Positions 35,520 through 45,182 are shown, counted from the first letter of the stretch. The stretch: 60,995 nt of DNA from Lachnospiraceae bacterium (GCA_017455525.1 JAFTAP010000082.1:1-60995); one strand, 5' to 3'. Notes: a model not told the origin generated them from the letters alone. A program made the numbers and translations.

Positions 35520-37598
35520 CTACTTTGTTCCGCCCTTTGACGGAGCGTACTTGAATACGGACACGGAAAGTGGCGCAACCCTTATGCGGATTGAGTCGTC
35601 CCTGCCGTCGCACTCCGAGGCCTCCGTCTGCATCGGGTTCTTATTCACGAAGCCGAAGCCGTCATACTTCTCACTGTCGGAGCAGAATATCTCGGTATAT
35701 TTGCCTGCCCTCGGCACCCCTATCTTATATCCCTTATGCGGCACGTTCGCAAAGTTCGCAACGACCACGAAAAGCTCGTCCTTCTTAACTCCCCGCCTTG
35801 CGAATACAAGGATGTTCTCCCTTGCGGAGATATTATTTATCCACTCAAAGCCTGCCTGCTCCATTTCCTTTGCATAGAGCGTCTCATTTTTATTATAGAA
35901 ATCGAATACGTCCTTTATAAGCGTCTGAACTGCCTGTATGTCCTTGCCCTTACCGTCTGTCGGACTTACTGAGAGAAGTTTCTTTCCCGGATGAACCATG
36001 AAATAAGAAAGCAGAGCCTTAAGGTTTCCGAACTTCTCGTCGCGGTCTCCCGGCATATCCTTCCATATATCCGCAATATCATAAAGCGGAAGTATGAATT
36101 TCTCATTATACTGATATATCATCGGGAAGCATATCTCGTTGTAATGATTTGACCTGCCGAGAGGCTCCTGCTTAAGATATCCCAGCACATCCCTGCTCCA
36201 TCCGTGATTTATCTTATAATCAAAACCCAGACCTTCCTCGTCAACAGGCAGCGTGATCCCCGAATATGCCGTATCGTCGTCAGATATCAGAATAATATCA
36301 GGCGAATATTTATGCAAGGTCGTAGAAAGAAGCCTAAAGAAATCAATAGCGTCAAGGTTCTCATTCCCGCCGTACATATTAGGAGTCCAGCCCGTGTCCT
36401 GCTTCCCATAGTCAAGATAGAGCATTCTCGCCACGTCAGACACCACAAGTCCGTCAAAGTGGAACACGTCAAGCAGATATATAGCGTTTGCAAGCAGATA
36501 ATCCTTAACCCCTGCGCTGCCTAAATTAAAATACTTCCTGTCAGAACCCGGTACATAAGAGCGATTGCCGTCGCCGTCCTCATAAAGACAGGTACCGTCA
36601 TAGGATGAAAGTCCGCCCTCTGAAATCGGGAAAGTAGCCGGACACCATCTTACAAGCACCGATAACCCAGCTTTATGAAGCATGTCCGTAAAGGATGAAA
36701 TATCGTTTGGATCGCCCGACGCTATATAGAGCGGATCAAAATCGGCGCTCACCAGCACATGACTATATCCGTAATCATTAGCATACTTTATTATTTCCTT
36801 TGCGTCCTTCTTTGAAAAGTCCGTAGTCTTATGCTCGTATATGGTTATGGGAGCGTCAGGACTCTGTTTTTCTCCCCTCTCCTCAAGCCATGCTCCGTCA
36901 GCTCCGGGAAGCTGATTGAAGTCATATACCGTGCTTGCTCCGTCTTCCTTCTCCTCGCGCATGAGAGAATAAGGATCTCTCTTCATAAGCGTCTGTCCGT
37001 TATGAAGCTTTATCTCATATTTATAATTATCACCCTCGGACACTCCGGGAATGAAAAGCTCAAAAATCCCCGAATCAAAAACCCTTTCCATCTGATGGCA
37101 TCTTCCATCCCAGTCATTGAAGTCGCCGACAACCGAAACCCTCATCGCATTTGGAGCCCACACTGCGAATCTAACGCCGGGCACGCCGTTAAGCTTCATT
37201 ACATGGGAACCAAGCAGCTCATATACCTTGTAATGTATGCCCGAATTGAACTTCTGTATATCCCGTTTCGTAATACTGTCGGGGAATGAATACGGATCGC
37301 ACTCCGTAACGGTCTTTCCGTCCTTGTCCTTTACCTCAAGCTCATATTCAAAGGGTTCCTTATTCTTAACGAGTGCCGCAAAGTAGCCATCCTCGTCTGC
37401 AAGCTCCATTTTGACCGCACTCCTTGAACCCTTGACCTTAACTGAAACTTCAGTCGCTCCGGGCTTATATGCGGTCACAAGCGTCTGTCCGCCTCTTACG
37501 GGGTGCGCTCCGAGCACCGCCTTCGGGTGATCCTCTTCGGCGTAGGTCACGGCCTCTATCTCTGCCCAGTCCATAAGGTTATAAAGCTTCTTAGTCAT
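35520..37598 (-). CDS. GlgB-like protein lacking branching-enzyme catalytic residues
   Basis: The 692 residues align over their length with glycogen branching enzyme: N-terminal domain, CBM48 (FAVWAPNAMRVSVVGDFNDW at about 144-163), barrel (about 250-560) and C-terminal beta domain. The catalytic positions are changed. The nucleophile in the RVDAV motif reads VVSDV (Ser387), the acid/base AEEST reads SDDDT (Asp440), the third acid in LPLSHDE reads LPLYDIA (Ile508), and region I DWVPAH reads RWCPAT (Arg317, Thr322). Surrounding family sequence (ARMLYLDYGKQ, MYGGNENLDAIDF, HPGKKLL) is well kept, so the protein is maintained, not decaying. I infer a non-catalytic glycogen-binding or regulatory paralogue. 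It stands alone between the tRNA and the DUF1015 gene. Confidence 0.85.
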   Translation of the reverse strand: MTKKLYNLMDWAEIEAVTYAEEDHPKAVLGAHPVRGGQTLVTAYKPGATEVSVKVKGSRSAVKMELADEDGYFAALVKNKEPFEYELEVKDKDGKTVTECDPYSFPDSITKRDIQKFNSGIHYKVYELLGSHVMKLNGVPGVRFAVWAPNAMRVSVVGDFNDWDGRCHQMERVFDSGIFELFIPGVSEGDNYKYEIKLHNGQTLMKRDPYSLMREEKEDGASTVYDFNQLPGADGAWLEERGEKQSPDAPITIYEHKTTDFSKKDAKEIIKYANDYGYSHVLVSADFDPLYIASGDPNDISSFTDMLHKAGLSVLVRWCPATFPISEGGLSSYDGTCLYEDGDGNRSYVPGSDRKYFNLGSAGVKDYLLANAIYLLDVFHFDGLVVSDVARMLYLDYGKQDTGWTPNMYGGNENLDAIDFFRLLSTTLHKYSPDIILISDDDTAYSGITLPVDEEGLGFDYKINHGWSRDVLGYLKQEPLGRSNHYNEICFPMIYQYNEKFILPLYDIADIWKDMPGDRDEKFGNLKALLSYFMVHPGKKLLSVSPTDGKGKDIQAVQTLIKDVFDFYNKNETLYAKEMEQAGFEWINNISARENILVFARRGVKKDELFVVVANFANVPHKGYKIGVPRAGKYTEIFCSDSEKYDGFGFVNKNPMQTEASECDGRDDSIRIRVAPLSVSVFKYAPSKGGTK

Positions 37599-37668
37599 CT
37601 GTCACATCTCCTCGAAAAACATTTTATCTAAAACATAATAAATCCGCACACATCTGTCATTTATGTCT

Positions 37669-38922
37669 TTATTTACGGAATCTGTTAATAAACAGCCCCG
37701 ACCTGAGCTTAGGCTCAAACCATGTAGACTTAGGCGGCATAAGCCTTCCTGCATCAGCTACCGCAAATAACTCATCTATCGAAGTAGGATGCATCGCAAA
37801 GGCAACCTCGTATTCGCCGCTATCCACAAGCCTCACAAGCTCCTTTAAGCCCCTTATCCCGCCTACGAAGCTGATCCTCTGATCAGTCTTCGGGTCCTCG
37901 ATATTAAGTATAGGCGACAGCACCTCATTCTGAAGAATCGCAACGTCAAGCGAGCTTACGGGATCGTTTACGACAAACTCATCTTTTATCGTGAGCCGGT
38001 ACCAGACTCCGCTTATATACATCGTCATCTCGCCTTTTTTACCGGGCTTTGCTATCTCACTCCCTAATCTTTCAACCGTATACTTCTTTCTGAGCCTGTC
38101 AAAAAATCTGCTCTCGGAAAGTCCGTTAAGGTCACGCACTACCCGGTTATAATCATAGATCTTAAGCTCACTGTCAGGGAAAAGCACGGACATGAAATAC
38201 CGGTCCTTTTCCGGAAGCGCCTCCATCTTTGCTCCGTCAAAGCCTGTCGCACCTCCGTTGCAGACACGGACTGCCGAAGCGCATCTGTGATGACCGTCCG
38301 CTATATAAATCTCCTGTATCCCCTTAAAGCTCCCGCTTATTTTTTCTATGTCGGAATCCTTAGATATTATCCATACCCTGTGCGTTATATCATCGGGAGA
38401 AGTAAAATCGTATACCGGCTTATCTGCCTTATATTTATTTACGATATCATCTATCTCACTCTCCCTCCTGTATGCGAGGAAAATAGGCCCCGTCTGCGCT
38501 CCTAAGGTGCTTATATGCCTTATCCTGTCCTGCTCCTTAGCCGCAAGCGTGTTCTCGTGCTTCTTTATGATATTATTCTCATAATCAGAGGCAGAGCATA
38601 CAGCGACTATCCCTGTCTGCGACCTGCCATCCATAGTAAGCTCATAGATGTAATAACAGCTCTTATCGTCCTCTATGAAATCGCCTTCCGCTATCATGCG
38701 GTCAAGTATTTCCTTAGCCTTATCGTATACCTCAGGAGCATACATATCATATCCGTCAGGGAAATTTGTCTCCGGTCTGTCTATCGCAAGGAATGAAAGC
38801 GGCTCACGGTCTATCTCCGCCTTTGCCTCTGCGGTGTTCATCACATCATAAGGAAGCGCAGCGATATGCTCCGCCTTATCATGCGCAGGTCTTATTGCCT
38901 TAAATGGTTTTACGTCAGCCAA
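37669..38922 (-). CDS. DUF1015 family protein of the serine-biosynthesis cluster
   Basis: The 417 residues match the DUF1015 (COG4198) family from the start (VKPFKAIRPAHDKAEHIAAL-type opening) to the conserved YIADGHHRCASAVRV and the C-terminal MHPTSIDELFAVADAG and PPKSTWFEPKLRSGL. The family travels with serA and serC in many Clostridia, as here (64 bases after serA). The DGHHR motif recalls the DGHTR motif of ParB-like/SerK proteins, which include a free-serine kinase, so a role in serine or phosphoserine metabolism is plausible; the reaction is not established. Confidence 0.85.
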   Translation of the reverse strand: MADVKPFKAIRPAHDKAEHIAALPYDVMNTAEAKAEIDREPLSFLAIDRPETNFPDGYDMYAPEVYDKAKEILDRMIAEGDFIEDDKSCYYIYELTMDGRSQTGIVAVCSASDYENNIIKKHENTLAAKEQDRIRHISTLGAQTGPIFLAYRRESEIDDIVNKYKADKPVYDFTSPDDITHRVWIISKDSDIEKISGSFKGIQEIYIADGHHRCASAVRVCNGGATGFDGAKMEALPEKDRYFMSVLFPDSELKIYDYNRVVRDLNGLSESRFFDRLRKKYTVERLGSEIAKPGKKGEMTMYISGVWYRLTIKDEFVVNDPVSSLDVAILQNEVLSPILNIEDPKTDQRISFVGGIRGLKELVRLVDSGEYEVAFAMHPTSIDELFAVADAGRLMPPKSTWFEPKLRSGLFINRFRK

Positions 38923-38986
38923 TCAGTAACCTCCGATCGTATCACAAGCAACGCTCAAAGCTATATGCTCGGTGGAACTTATAATG

Positions 38987-40150
38987 TCATTTTACAACTC
39001 TTACCCTGTAAACATCATCAATCGTAGAAAGCTTCTCCAATATCTCATCCGACACCGCCGAATCAATATCAAGCATAGTAACAGCATTGTCTCCCCGGCT
39101 CTTATTATTCATCTCGGAAATATTGATACCGGCGTTACCGAAGCAGGCGGAGAACTTCGTTATCATGTTAGCCTTATTCTTATGGAAGATCATGATACGC
39201 CCTACCTTATCACAAACTCCCATGTTGATAGCAGGGAAGTTCACGGAATTTTTGATATTTCCGTTTTCCATATAATCGGTAAGCTCCTGCACGGCCATAA
39301 CCGCACAATTATCCTCGGACTCCTCCGTAGACGCTCCAAGATGCGGTATGACAATGACGCCCTCCTGTCCTACCGTCGTAGGATTCGGGAAATCAGAGAC
39401 ATACTTCGCAAGCTTCCCTATCTTAAGCGCTGAAATAACCGCTTCCTCATCAACTAAAAGATCTCTTGCAAGATTGATGAGTATTACGTCATTCTTCATA
39501 AGCTTTATCGCATCGGCGTTTATCATCTTCTTGGTGGAATCAAGGAGAGGCACATGGATAGTTATGATGTCGCAGTTGGCATATATCTCCTCGGCTGTCT
39601 TCACATGCTTTACCGATCTTGAAAGGTTCCATGCCGCATCGACAGAAATATAAGGATCATAGCCGTATACCTCCATGCCCAGATTAACCGCAGTATTCGC
39701 AACCTTTATACCTATAGCTCCAAGCCCTATGACGCCAAGCTTCTTTCCTGCTATCTCATGCCCCGCATACTGCTTCTTCTGCTTCTCTGCATCCTTTGCG
39801 ATATTCTCATTATCCTTCTGCGTAGCAACCCAGTTAATCCCGCCTACGACATCACGGAAAGCAAGCAGCATTGCAGCTATCACAAGCTCCTTAACTCCGT
39901 TGGCATTAGCTCCGGGAGTATTGAATACTACTATTCCTTTCTCCGCACACTTATCAAGAGGGATATTATTTACTCCCGCACCCGCCCTTGCGATAGCAAG
40001 CAGGCTGTCAGGCAGCTCCATATCATGCATTGCAGCAGACCTTACCAAAGCGCAATCCGCATCATTAAAATCATCAACCTGCACGAAATTACTGTCAAAC
40101 CCGTCCAGCCCGACTTTTGCGATATTATTCAGACAATTATACTTAAACAT
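38987..40150 (-). CDS. serA: D-3-phosphoglycerate dehydrogenase
   Basis: It oxidises 3-phosphoglycerate to 3-phosphohydroxypyruvate, the first step of serine synthesis. The 387 residues show the catalytic and NAD domains (KLGVIGLGAIGIKVANTAVN; VHVPLLDSTKKMI; IPHLGASTEESEDNCA with the active histidine) and a C-terminal ACT domain (about 315-387, MIFHKNKANMITKFSACFGN) for possible serine feedback. Its ATG shares one base with the serC stop (TAATG), so translation is coupled. The order serC-serA-DUF1015 is typical of Lachnospiraceae. Confidence 0.95.
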   Translation of the reverse strand: MFKYNCLNNIAKVGLDGFDSNFVQVDDFNDADCALVRSAAMHDMELPDSLLAIARAGAGVNNIPLDKCAEKGIVVFNTPGANANGVKELVIAAMLLAFRDVVGGINWVATQKDNENIAKDAEKQKKQYAGHEIAGKKLGVIGLGAIGIKVANTAVNLGMEVYGYDPYISVDAAWNLSRSVKHVKTAEEIYANCDIITIHVPLLDSTKKMINADAIKLMKNDVILINLARDLLVDEEAVISALKIGKLAKYVSDFPNPTTVGQEGVIVIPHLGASTEESEDNCAVMAVQELTDYMENGNIKNSVNFPAINMGVCDKVGRIMIFHKNKANMITKFSACFGNAGINISEMNNKSRGDNAVTMLDIDSAVSDEILEKLSTIDDVYRVRVVK

Positions 40151-41232
40151 TATTTATTCTCTCCCTCAAATTTATCCATGAATTCAACCAGCTTCTTTAC
40201 GCCCTCGATCGGCATAGCGTTATATATCGAAGCCCTCATGCCTCCGACCGTCCTGTGTCCCTTGAGGTTCACGAAGCCTGCCTTTGTAGCCTCGTCTATG
40301 AACTTCTTATTAAGCTCATCGGAATCCGTGACAAAAGGCACATTCATAAGTGAACGATATTCAGGCACGACGGTTCCCTTAAACATCTTCGAGCTGTCCA
40401 GATAATCGTACAGCACCTTAGCCTTCTCCTCGTTTATCTTCTGCATCTCTTTAAGACCGCCCATCTTCTTAAGCCACTTAAAGACGAGACCGCAGACATA
40501 GATATTATATGCAGGCGGAGTATTGTAAAGAGAATCGTTATCCGCATGCGTCTTATATTTCAGCATAATAGGCGTACCCGGAAGCACATCATCTGTAATA
40601 AGGTCTTCCCTTATAACTACTATCGTAACGCCCGCAGGTCCCACGTTCTTCTGCACTCCGCCGTACACTATGCCATATTTCGTAACGTCCATAGGCTCCG
40701 ATAAGAACATTGAAGACACATCAGATACAAGCAGCTTTCCCTTGGTATCCGGAAGCTCCTTATACCTCGTGCCGTATATCGTATTATTCTGGCAGATATA
40801 CACATAGTCTGCGTTGTCGCTTATCGGAAGATCTGACACATCGGGGATATAGCTGAAGGTCTTATCCTCTGACGAAGCTATCTTATTCGCCGTTCCGAAA
40901 TTAGAAGCTTCCTGCCATGCCTTCTTAGCCCACTGTCCCGTGACTATATAGTCGGCGACCTTATTCTTCATGAGGTTCATGGGTATCATGGCGAACTGCG
41001 TGGACGCTCCGCCCTGAAGGAATAAAACCTTATAGTTATCCGGCACTCCCGCAAGCTCTCTGAAGTCCGCCTCAGCCGTCTTTATTATATCGTCATAGAC
41101 CTTCGACCTGTGGGACATCTCCATGACCGACTGTCCCGATCCGTTGTAATCAAGCATCTCCTTCTGCGCCGTCTCAAGCACCTCAAGCGGCAGCATCGAA
41201 GGTCCCGCCGAAAAATTATAAACTCTGCTCAT
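40150..41232 (-). CDS. serC: Phosphoserine aminotransferase
   Basis: A PLP enzyme converting 3-phosphohydroxypyruvate and glutamate to phosphoserine. From ATG 41232 it has 360 residues, the standard length, starting MSRVYNFSAGPSMLPLEVLE; GAGGAGG lies 6 bases upstream, so the in-frame ATG at 41271 is not the start. The PLP lysine is in YGGVQKNVGPAGV, and MSHRSKVYDDI and HRTVGGMRASIYNAM are family segments. Upstream lies the inverted-repeat cluster at 41276-41415. No phosphoserine phosphatase gene is in the window. Confidence 0.96.
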   Translation of the reverse strand: MSRVYNFSAGPSMLPLEVLETAQKEMLDYNGSGQSVMEMSHRSKVYDDIIKTAEADFRELAGVPDNYKVLFLQGGASTQFAMIPMNLMKNKVADYIVTGQWAKKAWQEASNFGTANKIASSEDKTFSYIPDVSDLPISDNADYVYICQNNTIYGTRYKELPDTKGKLLVSDVSSMFLSEPMDVTKYGIVYGGVQKNVGPAGVTIVVIREDLITDDVLPGTPIMLKYKTHADNDSLYNTPPAYNIYVCGLVFKWLKKMGGLKEMQKINEEKAKVLYDYLDSSKMFKGTVVPEYRSLMNVPFVTDSDELNKKFIDEATKAGFVNLKGHRTVGGMRASIYNAMPIEGVKKLVEFMDKFEGENK

Positions 41233-41275
41233 ATATAGCCTCCTCAATGAATAAAATTCAAAACACCGCAATATG

Positions 41276-41415
41276 ATACCATATTTCTAAACTCGAAACC
41301 ACCTCGCCAAGAAATATGGTATGACTCGCACGTAAGCGAGCAAAATACGCTCGCTAAGTGCTAATGTTATACCATATTTCTAAACTCGAAACCACCTCGT
41401 TAAGAAATATGATAC
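41276..41415. repeat. Nested inverted-repeat cluster between serC and the A-T-C synthase gene
   Basis: Two copies of a 47-base unit (41276-41322 and 41369-41415) each have a 13-base arm ATACCATATTTCT and its complement AGAAATATGGTAT around a 21-base loop that is almost identical in both (CTCGAAACCACCTCG core). The second copy has two changes in its right arm. The right arm of copy 1 and the left arm of copy 2 are also complementary, so several mutually exclusive hairpins can form. Between them are a 7-base-pair hairpin (AGCGAGC/GCTCGCT) and a smaller CTCGC/GCGAG one. It looks like a non-coding palindromic element, not a simple terminator. Confidence 0.75.
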
Positions 41416-41420
41416 TGTGA

Positions 41421-44400
41421 TCAGATGTCTGCTCCATTAACCGTAATGATCTCCGGTGCCATGAATTTTCCCAGCTTTTCCGTCACAAACTGCTGCAGTG
41501 CTTCCTTTTCTATGTCCCCTGCCGCTTTAAGAGACGCCTTGACATAGAAAAGATTGTTCTCTCCGTACTCCAGGGAAGCCTCCGCTTCCTCTATTCCTGG
41601 ATATGTCTTCAACAGACGCTCAAGCTCAAACAGATTGATGAAGGATCTTCCCGCAAGCGTCTCCCTCATTACTGTCCGTCCGGCCTGATACAAAGCCTCT
41701 ACCTTATTATCCGGAGTGATCCTCGCATCGATCCCCGTGTCATAGAGGGTTCCCGGAGTATAAAGGCTCTCGATCTTCTCTGTACAGCCATTTACAGGCT
41801 GATCCAGCAGATAAAGCCTCCCCCAGGCTCCATATGGCTTTTTCATTCCGTATTCATCAAGCACATACGGCTTTACTGTCATTCCCTCCGTCACATCCGG
41901 TACGACCTCATATCCGATGGATGCGTTCAGTCTTTCGGCAGATATGCTTATATGCGTCGGATAAAGCTTTGCCGCAAGGTGATCCTTAAGCTTCCTGACA
42001 GAAGTCTCATCCTGCATAGCTATGATTATATTCTCCATGGCCGCAAGGAATATCTCGAGCATATCCCGGTCATAACGGTTTTCCCAATACCTGAGCTCAT
42101 AGGTATAGCCCTTGCCTCCGGCATAGATCATGAGATGGAACGGCAGGGAATCAAGCTGGATCTTGATGCCCTCTGCAGGCTCTCCGCCGATCTGTGGGAT
42201 CTCAAGGAGGTCTCCCTGATACTGTATGAACATCTCGTCAGCATGCTGGCTGGACATATGTGTTTCCATGGTATGAAGTATCTGATCCGCATTTCTCTTC
42301 AGGAGATGCTCGACGGTTTCATGAAGGATCCTCTTGTATCTGAACACATAGGTTGCGAAGAACGATCCCGCAAGACGGACCCATCTTCCGTCAGTCCTTC
42401 CGTTATGTATGCTGGTGATGACAACATCATCGGAAGCTCCGAAAAGCCCTACGGCATAACTGAATGCCGTCAGGAACAGCGCGTTCTCGGATATACCGAT
42501 TTTCGAACAGAAGCCCTGCAGTGTCTTTTGATTCAGTCCCGCGAATTTCCCCTTTACTACAGCATTATGCGCCGTAGCAAGGTCGTAGCTGTCCATCTTG
42601 GCCAGTATGCTCTTCTTTATGTTGCAATCCTTTAAAAGCTCCTTAAAGAAGGCTATATCCTTATCCCTGAGTCCTGCTTCATCCCTCGCATATTCATCAA
42701 GGATATACTCATAGAAGCTGTAATCCGAGCCCTTTACCGGATTACCCAGATAGAGGTTGTTCAGATCCTCAAGCAGGATGTTCATGGTCATACCGTCGCC
42801 TATGATATGTGCCACATCGAAGAATATATATTTATCGGTATCCGTCTGGTAAAGTCCTATGTGATAGAGATCATCACCGGGCATATACATATACGGAACT
42901 ACAAGAGTCTTTCTTTTCTTCTCCCACTCATCATTGGAGAGGGTAAGCCTCTCTATGGTGACCTCCCGGCTGTCGTCACGGAAATTGTACATCCGCTTGT
43001 CTTCACCGGGCTCGATCCTGTCAGACAGAATGGGATGGATCTTAAAGAGCTCCCTTACAGCCTTCTCCATACGGTCCAGATCTATCTTATTGCTGAGTCT
43101 GAAGAAGAAGGGAAGGTTTGCTGTGGTATTCCCCCGCATTACATACGCAAAATACATCTGCAGCCTTGTAAGCGGGTATTTATCACGCAGGGTATAATCG
43201 ACCTTGCTCTGCTTTGTCTTCTCTTTAAGAAACGCGGCGATCTTTTCCACGGTGGAGTTTTCCATAAGCTCTGAAAGCGTCAGTGAAAAACCGTAGGATT
43301 CCTGCAGGGCGGTAAGAAGCATGATGCTTCCAAAGGAATCCAGACCTGCACTGTAGAGATCCGTATCTATGCTGAACTTCCTGTGTGCCAGAACCGAGGC
43401 GCAGGCTTCATATATCTTCTTCTGCTCTTCATTTTCAGGCAGACGCATGTTTGCGGTCTGCTCCTTTACAGCAGCCTTTTCCTTAAAGAAGGCGTCACGT
43501 ATGATCTTCTTGGAGGTTGTTTTCTGGAAGGGGGCTCTGCGGACTCCCGTCTGCATGATACGCTTGAAGGGAGGCAGCTTCTTATTGTGCTCCTTTATAA
43601 GCTCTTCAACCTCGAGCTCTATGTTCTTTACACCGCTCGCCTCAGCGTACTTGAAGTCAGGGTAGACCTCACATTTGATCATATCGTCTTCGCCGTATAC
43701 AAGAATCTCCGAGATCAGAGGCTCTGTGGTAAAGCCTGCTTCGATCTCCTCCGGTGCCACATTTTCACCGTTGCTTAGGATGATAAGGTTCTTTATGCGA
43801 CCTGTGAGATACAGGAAATCCTCATCATCCAGATATCCCACATCGCCCGTCTTAAGCCAGCCGTCCTCCGTAAAGGTCTCTGCGGTAAGCTCGGGATCGC
43901 CGTAATATCCCTGCATAACGAAGGGTGAGCGCACCTGAACCTCGTTCTCCTCTCCGATCCTTACCTCCACATGCTTCATAACCTTACCGGCCGAGAGCAC
44001 CTTATCGGGTCTGCCGTAAACCGGTTCTGAGATTATGGGCGAATGCTCGCTCATACCGTAGCCCTGTCCGATGCGGACTCCCATATTATAGTATTTTTCC
44101 GCAAGATCCTTTGCGAGGCCTCCGCCTCCGCAGACTATGCGTGATATCCTCCTGCCGTACACCTGGTAAAGCGCATCTCTCTCAGTAAGCCCCGGATCAG
44201 CGCTTACCATTGCAAGGATCTTATTATAGAGGGCCTTTGCGATCATGGGAACCAGATGGATTACGACCGGCTCAAACATCCGCAGATGCTTGCCGAGCTG
44301 CGACAGAGGTCCGTTGATGCATATAGTTGCTCCCTTATGGATCATGGCAAAGATATCCGCTTCTATGCAGTATACATGATGGATGGGAAGCACGTTCAGA

Positions 44401-45056
44401 ACAACCGTAGGCTGCGGATCATCTACCTCATCCTGGGCAAGTGCATTACCCACGAGATTGAAATTGGAAAGCATGACGCCCTTGCTGTGCCCTGTTGTAC
44501 CGGAGGTGAAAAGTATCATCGCAAGATCATCAGGCTCGATCTTATAATCATCACCTGATGCTACCCAGCTCTTCCCCGTGTATTTTATATCTGTCAATAT
44601 ATCATTTAAGCAGGGTGTCTTTTTGACTGACTGCAGGGAATAATAATCCGTGATCTTCGGACAGAGCTCCTTCGCATCACTTATAAGCGGAACATGCTCC
44701 CAGTCATAAAAGAGTATATCGACATCCGATCTGTTAAGGCAGTCCGTCAGATGCTCAAGATCCATCTGATAATCCAGTGGAACGGCGACATTTCCCGAGG
44801 CCATGGCTCCTAACAGCACGGAAATATAATATGCGCTTGATGAACCGAATAAACCTACCTTAATCTGTCTGCCAAGCTTTGCTCTTCTTTCATTCAAAAA
44901 AGCTCCTACTATGCGGCAAAGCTCTCCGAACCGTTCGTAACTGATATCATAGATCAGATCGTCCCTCTCATAGCGAAGAAAAGAATTCTCTTTGAACTCT
45001 TCGATGCTTTTTTCCAGCATTTCACGAATGGTTCTTGTGTTTTCGTAAGTGATCAT
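41421..45056 (-). CDS. NRPS-like synthase: adenylation-carrier-condensation-partial adenylation (candidate N-acyl amide synthase)
   Basis: The 1211-residue protein contains an adenylate-forming domain (about 1-530; ATP-binding ILFTSGTTGHSKGVMLSN, GYGMSEHSP, WLKTGDVGYLD and a C-terminal lysine in QKTTSKKIIRD), a carrier domain (about 540-615; phosphopantetheine serine Ser574 in GLDSFGS), a condensation domain (about 625-1040; AHIIGDG, the first histidine of HHxxxDG being Ala but the catalytic His750 present), and a final segment (about 1050-1211) that aligns with only the last third of an adenylation domain (YDTGIDARITPDNKVEALYQ; NLFELERLLKTYPGIEEAEA). The first domain resembles fatty-acyl ligases more than amino-acid adenylation domains. 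I infer loading of a fatty acid and transfer to a free amine. Start ATG 45056 follows GGAGGGGG. Confidence 0.85.
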   Translation of the reverse strand: MITYENTRTIREMLEKSIEEFKENSFLRYERDDLIYDISYERFGELCRIVGAFLNERRAKLGRQIKVGLFGSSSAYYISVLLGAMASGNVAVPLDYQMDLEHLTDCLNRSDVDILFYDWEHVPLISDAKELCPKITDYYSLQSVKKTPCLNDILTDIKYTGKSWVASGDDYKIEPDDLAMILFTSGTTGHSKGVMLSNFNLVGNALAQDEVDDPQPTVVLNVLPIHHVYCIEADIFAMIHKGATICINGPLSQLGKHLRMFEPVVIHLVPMIAKALYNKILAMVSADPGLTERDALYQVYGRRISRIVCGGGGLAKDLAEKYYNMGVRIGQGYGMSEHSPIISEPVYGRPDKVLSAGKVMKHVEVRIGEENEVQVRSPFVMQGYYGDPELTAETFTEDGWLKTGDVGYLDDEDFLYLTGRIKNLIILSNGENVAPEEIEAGFTTEPLISEILVYGEDDMIKCEVYPDFKYAEASGVKNIELEVEELIKEHNKKLPPFKRIMQTGVRRAPFQKTTSKKIIRDAFFKEKAAVKEQTANMRLPENEEQKKIYEACASVLAHRKFSIDTDLYSAGLDSFGSIMLLTALQESYGFSLTLSELMENSTVEKIAAFLKEKTKQSKVDYTLRDKYPLTRLQMYFAYVMRGNTTANLPFFFRLSNKIDLDRMEKAVRELFKIHPILSDRIEPGEDKRMYNFRDDSREVTIERLTLSNDEWEKKRKTLVVPYMYMPGDDLYHIGLYQTDTDKYIFFDVAHIIGDGMTMNILLEDLNNLYLGNPVKGSDYSFYEYILDEYARDEAGLRDKDIAFFKELLKDCNIKKSILAKMDSYDLATAHNAVVKGKFAGLNQKTLQGFCSKIGISENALFLTAFSYAVGLFGASDDVVITSIHNGRTDGRWVRLAGSFFATYVFRYKRILHETVEHLLKRNADQILHTMETHMSSQHADEMFIQYQGDLLEIPQIGGEPAEGIKIQLDSLPFHLMIYAGGKGYTYELRYWENRYDRDMLEIFLAAMENIIIAMQDETSVRKLKDHLAAKLYPTHISISAERLNASIGYEVVPDVTEGMTVKPYVLDEYGMKKPYGAWGRLYLLDQPVNGCTEKIESLYTPGTLYDTGIDARITPDNKVEALYQAGRTVMRETLAGRSFINLFELERLLKTYPGIEEAEASLEYGENNLFYVKASLKAAGDIEKEALQQFVTEKLGKFMAPEIITVNGADI

Positions 45057-45182
45057 ATACCCCCTCCTTAATAAAAATGATCAAAATAACTCGTTTATGA
45101 ATGCAGTCCTGCGCTCCATGGATTTCTTCAGCACCGCGCTCCTCTATCATACCAAAAAAAAGGCAGATAATAAAAGTATTTA

